Positions 6,061 through 10,578 of a DNA stretch of 10,578 bases are shown one piece after another. The first letter of the stretch is position 1; each line of letters begins with the position of its first letter. The DNA comes from JAJKIP01 sp040509055 (GTDB lineage Bacteria > Bacteroidota > Bacteroidia > Chitinophagales > Chitinophagaceae). The position numbers were made by a program, and so were the translations under genes. Below the pieces are notes generated by a model. The model made no database searches, was not told where the DNA came from, and saw only the letters and a program-made list of their open reading frames with translations. The DNA lies in NCBI GenBank assembly GCA_040509055.1, contig JBEVLT010000065.1:1-10578 (forward strand). Reading direction: 5' to 3'.

Positions 6061-7368
6061 TGCCTTACTGTAGACTTCCAGGCATCTTGCCCTGGCCAAT
6101 TCATGATCCACGATCGGGCGGGGATAGGTCAGCTCGTCCAGCTCCGGTACCCATTTGCGCACATAGTCCAGGTGCGGATCAAACTTTTTGGTCTGCAGGT
6201 AGGGGTTGAATATCCTGAAATACGGAGCTGCATCGCAGCCGCTGCCTGCCGCCCACTGCCAGCCGCCATTGTTGGCGGCCAGGTCAAAGTCGAGCAGCCT
6301 GCCGGCAAAATAAGCTTCGCCCCATCGCCAGTCGATCAATAAATGTTTGGTTAGGAATGAGGCGGTCACCATGCGTATCCGGTTGTGCATGAAGCCTGTT
6401 TCGTTCAGCTCGCGCATGCCGGCATCCACGATGGGATAGCCTGTTTGTCCCTGGCACCACGCATTGAATTCCTTTTCATTGTTCCGCCATTGTATGTTGT
6501 CGTAGGCCGGCTTGAACGCATGGCCGACTACCTGCGGAAAATGCCAGAGGATCATTTGGTAAAACTCCCGCCAGATCAGCTCGTTCAGGAACTGGGCATC
6601 CAGTGAGCCGGCTTCCCGTGCCAGCCGGCGGATGCTGATGGTGCCGAAGCGCAGATGCACGCCCAGCCTGGATGTACCGCGTACGGCCGGTATATCGCGC
6701 TGCTTTGTATACTGCCGGATCTGGCCCGGCTCCCACTCCGCGGAAGGAAAAGGTTCGCCTGCAGGCGCAAAGCGCATGGACGATAAAGAAGGGATGGGGG
6801 GCTGCTCCTGCCGGAAAAACCGGGCAACATGCTTTTCGGATGGATAAGAGGCCAGTTGTGCAGGCGTTACAAAAGCCTTCCAGCGGCGCGAGTACGGTGT
6901 AAAAACGGTATACGGTTTTCCGTCATCCTTGGTCACTTCATTTTTTTCGGCGATCACCTGGTCTTTGTACGTATGAAACGAAATACCGGCTTCGGCCAGC
7001 AGCGCTTGTATAGCCGCATCTCTGGTGATGGCATAGGGTTCATAATCATGGTTGGCAAAGACTTTTGCTACCTGGTACGCTGCAATAAGCTGCCGGAAAA
7101 TCTCTTCCGGGAATCCGTACCGTACTTCGATGGCGGCTCCCATGGCTGCCAGCTGCGCACCGATCCGGCATACGGTATCATGGATAAAGGCAACCCGCGC
7201 ATCCGGCCGCTCACCCGTTTCATCCTCTACCAGCTCATCCAGAATATTCCTGTCGAAAATAAACACCGGTACTACGGGGAGACCTTCCTTCAGTGCCTGA
7301 AAAAGACCGGCATTGTCTTCAAGACGAAGATCGCGGCGAAACCAGAACAGGTTGACAGCAGGTCGCAT
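6049..7368 (-). CDS. phrB: Deoxyribodipyrimidine photolyase (class I CPD type)
   Basis: This 439-residue flavoprotein uses blue light to split cyclobutane pyrimidine dimers in DNA. The N-terminal antenna-domain signature NLFWFRRDLRLEDN covers 6-19. The FAD domain contains ELIWREFYQMIL (263-274) with Glu263 and Trp266 of the dimer pocket, HNRIRMVTASFL (328-339) with the conserved Met, NNGGWQWAAG (366-375) and APYFRIFNP (381-389). The three electron-transfer tryptophans of E. coli photolyase appear as Trp304, Trp347 and Trp370. Together these favour a true CPD photolyase over a cryptochrome. Cys378 replaces the usual Thr of the GTD motif. The antenna chromophore, often methenyltetrahydrofolate, cannot be read from sequence. 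The gene starts 15 bp after a class IV PLP enzyme gene, so the two are likely cotranscribed, and its end overlaps mqnD by 12 bp. Confidence 0.95.
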   Translation of the reverse strand: MRPAVNLFWFRRDLRLEDNAGLFQALKEGLPVVPVFIFDRNILDELVEDETGERPDARVAFIHDTVCRIGAQLAAMGAAIEVRYGFPEEIFRQLIAAYQVAKVFANHDYEPYAITRDAAIQALLAEAGISFHTYKDQVIAEKNEVTKDDGKPYTVFTPYSRRWKAFVTPAQLASYPSEKHVARFFRQEQPPIPSLSSMRFAPAGEPFPSAEWEPGQIRQYTKQRDIPAVRGTSRLGVHLRFGTISIRRLAREAGSLDAQFLNELIWREFYQMILWHFPQVVGHAFKPAYDNIQWRNNEKEFNAWCQGQTGYPIVDAGMRELNETGFMHNRIRMVTASFLTKHLLIDWRWGEAYFAGRLLDFDLAANNGGWQWAAGSGCDAAPYFRIFNPYLQTKKFDPHLDYVRKWVPELDELTYPRPIVDHELARARCLEVYSKALKK

Positions 7369-7383
7369 AGCGGTGAAACAATG

Positions 7384-8226
7384 TTATGACCAGATTGGTT
7401 TGATCAGTTCGTTATAAACCGCCGTAGCCAGCTGGTTGCCATAGGTAGCCGCCCCGTGGTTTTTTACCCAGCGCAGGCCGTATAAGGCATTGGTCAGGAA
7501 CAGCTCATCGGCGATTGCTGTCTCGGCCGGAGTGATCGCCTTTTCCTCTATGGCAAATCCTGCCGGCCTGCCTTTTTCCAGCAGGTATCTCCGCATGGTG
7601 CCAGCGATGCAGCCTTCCGAAACCGGCGGGGTATAGATGCAGCCGTCGCGGACCAGGAAAACATTGGCAATGGTAGCATCGGCTATCCGTTCATAGGTAT
7701 TCAGCACCAGGCATTCATGCAGGCCGTTGCGCCGGGCATAACGGGCTGCCATGGCATAAGGCAGGTAATTGGCCGACTTCAGTCTGGCAAAGCGATCGCA
7801 GCTCTTGCGTGCATCGGGAAAAATACCGGTTACCAGCCCTTCTTCATTCAGCCGGTTCACTGTATCTCCGGCGTCCTGGCATTCGATCATGTATTGCAGT
7901 GAAGCCGTATCATCGTCATAAAGCCCCCCGTTGCCGCGGAAAGCCGATAAGCGTATCCTGGCCAGTTCCGTACATTTATTTTGCGTGCACAGCTGAATGA
8001 TCTCTTCCTGCAGGGTAGTTGGGGTAAAAGAAGCGGGAACTGCGAAACCGAGCAATTGCAAGCCGCTGAAAAACCGCTCCCAGTGATAGTGCGCCAGGCT
8101 GATACGGCCGTGCACCACCTTCATGGTCTCGAACAAACCATCGCCATACCGGTAGCTTCGGTTGTCGGCCTGCAATACAGCCGTACCGGCCGGCAATATT
8201 TGCCCGTTGACATTGAGATAACCCAT
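7384..8226 (-). CDS. Class IV PLP enzyme (aminodeoxychorismate lyase/BCAT-like)
   Basis: This 280-residue fold-type IV PLP enzyme belongs to the group of 4-amino-4-deoxychorismate lyase (PabC), branched-chain and D-amino acid aminotransferases. It shows YRYGDGLFETMKV (25-37), HYHWERFF (46-53), the Schiff-base Lys150 in RLKSANYLPYAMAAR (148-162), and the cofactor-binding IADATIANVFLVRDG (181-195) with SEGCIAGTMRR (203-213). The residue that usually is a Glu contacting the pyridine nitrogen aligns with Asp183. The GDGLFET and KSANYLP patterns lean towards PabC, which makes p-aminobenzoate for folate, but the substrate is open. ATG 8226 gives the family N-terminus. It begins 41 bp after the response regulator gene and runs into the photolyase gene 15 bp later. 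The pairing with a possibly folate-using photolyase fits a PabC role but does not prove it. Confidence 0.85.
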   Translation of the reverse strand: MGYLNVNGQILPAGTAVLQADNRSYRYGDGLFETMKVVHGRISLAHYHWERFFSGLQLLGFAVPASFTPTTLQEEIIQLCTQNKCTELARIRLSAFRGNGGLYDDDTASLQYMIECQDAGDTVNRLNEEGLVTGIFPDARKSCDRFARLKSANYLPYAMAARYARRNGLHECLVLNTYERIADATIANVFLVRDGCIYTPPVSEGCIAGTMRRYLLEKGRPAGFAIEEKAITPAETAIADELFLTNALYGLRWVKNHGAATYGNQLATAVYNELIKPIWS

Positions 8227-8231
8227 GCCTT

Positions 8232-8238
8232 CAAAGTA
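8232..8238 (-). promoter_or_regulatory. Promoter-like TACTTTG box before the class IV PLP gene
   Basis: On the minus strand TACTTTG ends 5 nt before the ATG at 8226, in the 41-bp gap after the response regulator gene. It has the same TAnTTTG form and spacing as the boxes before fabD and PTPS copy 1. No clear -33 element was found. Confidence 0.28.
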
Positions 8239-8267
8239 AGAAAAAATGCGGGATGAAATAAAGGGAA

Positions 8268-8942
8268 CTATTGTTTCTCCACCAGGCCTGCCTTCACGGC
8301 ATACATGATGAGACCAGCTATCGATTGTGTACCGGTTTTTGTTTTCAGCTTATCGCGGATGGACTCTACCGTGCGGGGGCTCAGGCTCACAATCTCTGCA
8401 ATATCCTTCGTGCTCTTCTCTTCACACATCAGCCGGAGGATAGCGATCTCTTTGTCGCTAAGCTGAACGACAGGCATGACCGGCACTTCGGCGGCGCGCC
8501 TGGTCCGCAGCCCGGTCAGCATAGCCTTGTTGATGCGTTCGTCGAAAAAGAAATCCTGCTCATGCACCGCCCTGATAGCTTCATACACCGTTTCCGGTCC
8601 CGATTCCTTGGTCACATACGAGTTGGCGCCTATTTCCATCATCTGCGATATCATAGATTGATCATTGTACATGGAAAGAATGATCACCTTCACGCCGGAA
8701 TACAACTTTTTGATTTCGCTGAGGGTAGCCGGGCCATCCATCACCGGCATATTCAGGTCAAGCAGCACTACATCGGGCTGGATATTGCGTAACAGGCTGA
8801 GTAATTGCTTGCCGTTCTCGGCTTCCGCCACCATTAATATATCTTTCCGGCTGGACAGGTAGGCCTTTACTCCGGCACGGTACAGGGGGTGGTCATCGGC
8901 TATGGCTACTCTAATGATATGACTAATTTCAGAGCTCTTCAT
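8268..8942 (-). CDS. NarL/LuxR-family response regulator
   Basis: This 224-residue protein is a two-component DNA-binding response regulator. The receiver domain (about 9-130) has the acidic pair Asp16-Asp17 in IADDHPLYRAG, the phosphoacceptor Asp62 in VLLDLNMPVMDG, Ser90 in VIILSMYND, and Lys112 in YVTKESG, so phosphorylation should work. A linker leads to a LuxR-type helix-turn-helix (about 159-222): VQLSDKEIAILRLM, then STKDIAEIVSLSPRTVESIRDKL, the recognition part. No histidine kinase lies in the window, so the partner is encoded elsewhere or the regulator is an orphan. ATG 8942 is preceded by a 130-bp gap that probably holds its promoter. Target genes are unknown; LuxR-type regulators often control their own or neighbouring genes, but nothing here points to a target. 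Confidence 0.93.
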   Translation of the reverse strand: MKSSEISHIIRVAIADDHPLYRAGVKAYLSSRKDILMVAEAENGKQLLSLLRNIQPDVVLLDLNMPVMDGPATLSEIKKLYSGVKVIILSMYNDQSMISQMMEIGANSYVTKESGPETVYEAIRAVHEQDFFFDERINKAMLTGLRTRRAAEVPVMPVVQLSDKEIAILRLMCEEKSTKDIAEIVSLSPRTVESIRDKLKTKTGTQSIAGLIMYAVKAGLVEKQ

Positions 8943-8987
8943 GCACTAAAAGGATTTAAGGTTTAAACTTCCTGCCTGGGGCGGAAA

Positions 8988-9068
8988 CTCCGGTAATATT
9001 AATGATTTTTTTCACGGAATACTCCAAACAAGGCAGATAGTTGTACCCAAATAAGTGTTTTACCGGAG
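8988..9068. repeat. 9-bp inverted repeat in the gap upstream of the response regulator
   Basis: CTCCGGTAA (8988-8996) and TTACCGGAG (9060-9068) are perfect inverted copies 63 bp apart, within the intergenic stretch between scoB and the response regulator gene. The inner copy lies 45 bp before the regulator ATG and runs into the palindromic TAATATTA. They could be paired binding sites, but the 8-mer CTCCGGTA also occurs inside the photolyase gene, which weakens the case. Confidence 0.25.
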
Positions 9069-9072
9069 CTGT

Positions 9073-9729
9073 TTACAAGGCTATTTCCGGCACTTCTCCT
9101 TCTACGATTAGTTTACCGGCTGTTTTAGCCTTTATTTCTTCCACGCTTACGCCAGGCGCCCGTTCCAGCAGCCTGAATCCTTCAGGCGTAACGTCCAGCA
9201 CCGCGAGGTCCGATACTACTTTCTTTACACATCGCACACCGGTCAGCGGCAGGCTGCAGGCTGGTAAAAGCTTGGACTCTCCTTTCGGATTGGTATGCAT
9301 CATCGCCACAATGATATTACGGGCACTGGCCACAAGGTCCATTGCTCCACCCATGCCTTTGATCATCTTATCGGGTATTTTCCAATTGGCGATATCGCCG
9401 TGCTCACTCACTTCCATGGCACCCAGTACGGTCAGGTCTACTTTACCGGCCCTGATCATGCCAAAGCTCATAGCAGAGTCGAAAAACACCGATCCCGGAA
9501 TCGTTGTGATCGTTTGCTTGCCCGCATTGATCAGGTCCGGGTCTTCGTCACCCTCTTCAGGAAAAGGCCCCATACCCAATAAACCGTTTTCGCTCTGCAA
9601 TACCACGTCGATCCCTTCCGGGATGTAGTTGGCTACCAGGGTAGGGATACCGATACCGAGGTTTACATAATACCCGTCCCGCAATTCTCTTGCGATCCGT
9701 TGCGCTATTTGCTCTTTAGACAAAGCCAT
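9073..9729 (-). CDS. scoB: 3-oxoacid CoA-transferase subunit B
   Basis: This is the catalytic beta subunit (218 residues) of a heterodimeric succinyl-CoA:3-ketoacid CoA-transferase, which moves CoA from succinyl-CoA to acetoacetate or a similar 3-oxoacid. The active-site motif SENGLLGMGP (46-55) carries the catalytic Glu47 that forms the glutamyl-CoA thioester. GYYVNLGIGIPTLVANYIPEG (19-39) and MSFGMIRAGKVDLTVLGAM are typical of subunit B. Length and both termini are complete, starting at ATG 9729. It follows the subunit A gene after 40 bp on the same strand, the usual A-B order. The acceptor could also be butyrate or acetate, as in AtoDA-type enzymes; sequence alone does not separate these well, though resemblance to SCOT is strong. 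It likely serves ketone body, fatty acid or branched-chain amino acid breakdown. Confidence 0.94.
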   Translation of the reverse strand: MALSKEQIAQRIARELRDGYYVNLGIGIPTLVANYIPEGIDVVLQSENGLLGMGPFPEEGDEDPDLINAGKQTITTIPGSVFFDSAMSFGMIRAGKVDLTVLGAMEVSEHGDIANWKIPDKMIKGMGGAMDLVASARNIIVAMMHTNPKGESKLLPACSLPLTGVRCVKKVVSDLAVLDVTPEGFRLLERAPGVSVEEIKAKTAGKLIVEGEVPEIAL

Positions 9730-9769
9730 AATTATGCCGGTGACTTGCTTTTAAAAAACTAATGTAAGA

Positions 9770-10468
9770 TCAATTACGCTTCCGCACGGTCCGCTGCTCG
9801 ATGCGTTTTTCATACGCTGCTCCCTGGAATATACGGTGCACATAGATACCGGGTGTATGGATCGCATTGGGATCCAGCGATCCTGCCGGCACCAGCTCTT
9901 CCACTTCGGCAATAGTTATTTTTCCTGCCATCGCCATCAGCGGGTTGAAGTTGCGTGCCGTGTCTTTATAAACAAGGTTGCCGGCGGTATCGCCTTTCCA
10001 CGCCTTCACGATCGCGAAGTCCGCTTCGAATGCCATTTCGAGCAGGTAATCCTTGCCATGGAAGTTTCTTACTTCCTTGCCATGGGCCACTTCCGTACCC
10101 ACACCGGCAGGCGTAAAGATAGCAGGCATGCCATAACCAGCCGCCATGCAGCGGGTGGCAAGCGTACCCTGCGGTATCAATTCTACTTCCAGTTCACCGC
10201 TGAGCAGCTGCCGTTCAAACTCGGCATTTTCACCTACATACGACGAGATCATTTTTTTTACCTGCTTTTGCTGCAGCATCAATCCTATACCGAAATCGTC
10301 TACTCCTGCGTTGTTGGAAATGCAGGTCAGCTCCCGCACACCTTTTGTCACCAATGCGGCAATGCAGTTTTCCGGTATACCGCAGAGGCCAAAGCCGCCC
10401 AGCATCAGCACATCTCCATCGCTGATATCCCGTATAGCCTCATCGGCTGAAGCCACTACTTTATTCAT
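9770..10468 (-). CDS. scoA: 3-oxoacid CoA-transferase subunit A
   Basis: This is the alpha subunit (232 residues) of the same CoA-transferase. It has the CoA-binding GGFGLCGIPE (24-33), SNNAGVDDFGIGLML (51-65), LIPQGTLATR (96-105) and the following TPAGVGTE, all standard for subunit A. The catalytic Glu lies in subunit B, so both genes are needed. The basic tail ending in RTVRKRN is somewhat charged but within family variation. The start at ATG 10468 gives the normal N-terminus. A TAATTTTA sequence (10485-10492), one mismatch from the Bacteroidota -7 box, lies 16 nt upstream and could drive the scoA-scoB operon. The 40-bp gap to scoB holds no terminator-like hairpin that I can see. Confidence 0.94.
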   Translation of the reverse strand: MNKVVASADEAIRDISDGDVLMLGGFGLCGIPENCIAALVTKGVRELTCISNNAGVDDFGIGLMLQQKQVKKMISSYVGENAEFERQLLSGELEVELIPQGTLATRCMAAGYGMPAIFTPAGVGTEVAHGKEVRNFHGKDYLLEMAFEADFAIVKAWKGDTAGNLVYKDTARNFNPLMAMAGKITIAEVEELVPAGSLDPNAIHTPGIYVHRIFQGAAYEKRIEQRTVRKRN

Positions 10469-10508
10469 TACTGTTCATTTATGATAAAATTAGGGAAGCA
10501 GCGGCTTA

Positions 10509-10577
10509 TTATGGCTCCTGGATGAGTTTTTGGCGCCGGATGCCTTTCTTTCTTCTTACGGAGTCGGTCATCCGCAA
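10509..10577 (-). CDS. Possible C-terminal end of an upstream gene (partial)
   Basis: On the minus strand one frame enters from the window edge and ends at tandem TAA TAA codons (10506-10511). It encodes 22 residues rich in Arg and Lys, ending in RRQKLIQEP. The double stop and the roughly 40-bp gap to scoA fit a real gene end. A second frame also stays open from the edge to a TAA overlapping the scoA ATG, and a + strand frame is open too, so the choice is uncertain. I do not recognise the protein. Confidence 0.27.
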   Translation of the reverse strand: MRMTDSVRRKKGIRRQKLIQEP

Positions 10578-10578
10578 C

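Noticed and set aside
6829..7389. 186-codon + strand frame opposite the photolyase N-terminus
   Set aside because: Shadow frame; the photolyase signature at its N-terminus is unambiguous on the minus strand.
10468..10578. 36-codon minus-strand frame ending in a TAA that overlaps the scoA ATG (TAATG)
   Set aside because: Stop-start overlap is attractive, but another frame with a tandem stop fits as well, and its residues show no recognisable feature. It cannot be decided without sequence beyond the edge.
10522..10578. + strand frame starting at ATG 10522 and open to the right edge
   Set aside because: Only 19 codons are visible, with no motif and no clear promoter box; it would also conflict with the possible minus-strand gene tail.

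Overview
The window reads as ordinary chromosome of a Bacteroidota bacterium, probably of the Chitinophagaceae/Chitinophaga type. This rests on the families present (futalosine menaquinone enzymes, SSAT-like acetyltransferase, PTPS-type pterin enzymes), on starts with no convincing Shine-Dalgarno sequence, and on TA(n)nTTTG promoter-like boxes upstream of several genes. The genus-level guess is inference. Coding density is high and genes are moderately GC-rich. I see no rRNA, tRNA, CRISPR array, insertion sequence or phage gene.

Layout, left to right. Positions 1-235 are non-coding or hold only the last few codons of an upstream gene. On the + strand follow a Cys/Met-metabolism PLP enzyme (236-1444) and an SSAT-like GNAT acetyltransferase (1495-1944). 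The latter converges on fabD with 2 bp between stop codons. The minus strand from 4445 down to 1947 carries a pterin cluster, two tandem PTPS-family paralogs and then GTP cyclohydrolase I (folE), followed by fabD. A divergent intergenic region (4446-4554) separates it from a + strand pair, mqnB-mqnD, two steps of the futalosine route to menaquinone. mqnD overlaps the 3' end of a convergent photolyase gene by 12 bp. The photolyase lies just downstream of a class IV PLP enzyme resembling aminodeoxychorismate lyase. Further right on the minus strand are a NarL/LuxR-type response regulator without a nearby kinase and a two-subunit 3-oxoacid CoA-transferase operon (scoA-scoB). The right edge may hold the tail of another minus-strand gene.

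How the genes fit together: the window mixes housekeeping cofactor and lipid genes. FolE makes dihydroneopterin triphosphate, the substrate of the PTPS enzymes. Both PTPS proteins keep the Cys-x5-His-Gly-His spacing and all catalytic and zinc residues of eukaryotic 6-pyruvoyl-tetrahydropterin synthase rather than the Cys-x3 spacing of E. coli QueD, which favours a tetrahydropterin product over queuosine. The photolyase may use a folate antenna, and its partner gene may supply p-aminobenzoate for folate, giving a loose pterin/folate theme. MqnB and MqnD supply menaquinone, FabD supplies malonyl-ACP, and ScoAB activates acetoacetate.

I did not find a clearly new biological system. The best leads are the tandem PTPS-II-type duplication beside folE, a methionine-gamma-lyase-like enzyme lacking that enzyme's hallmark residues, and three TAnTTTG boxes only 5-8 nt from start codons that hint at leaderless transcripts.
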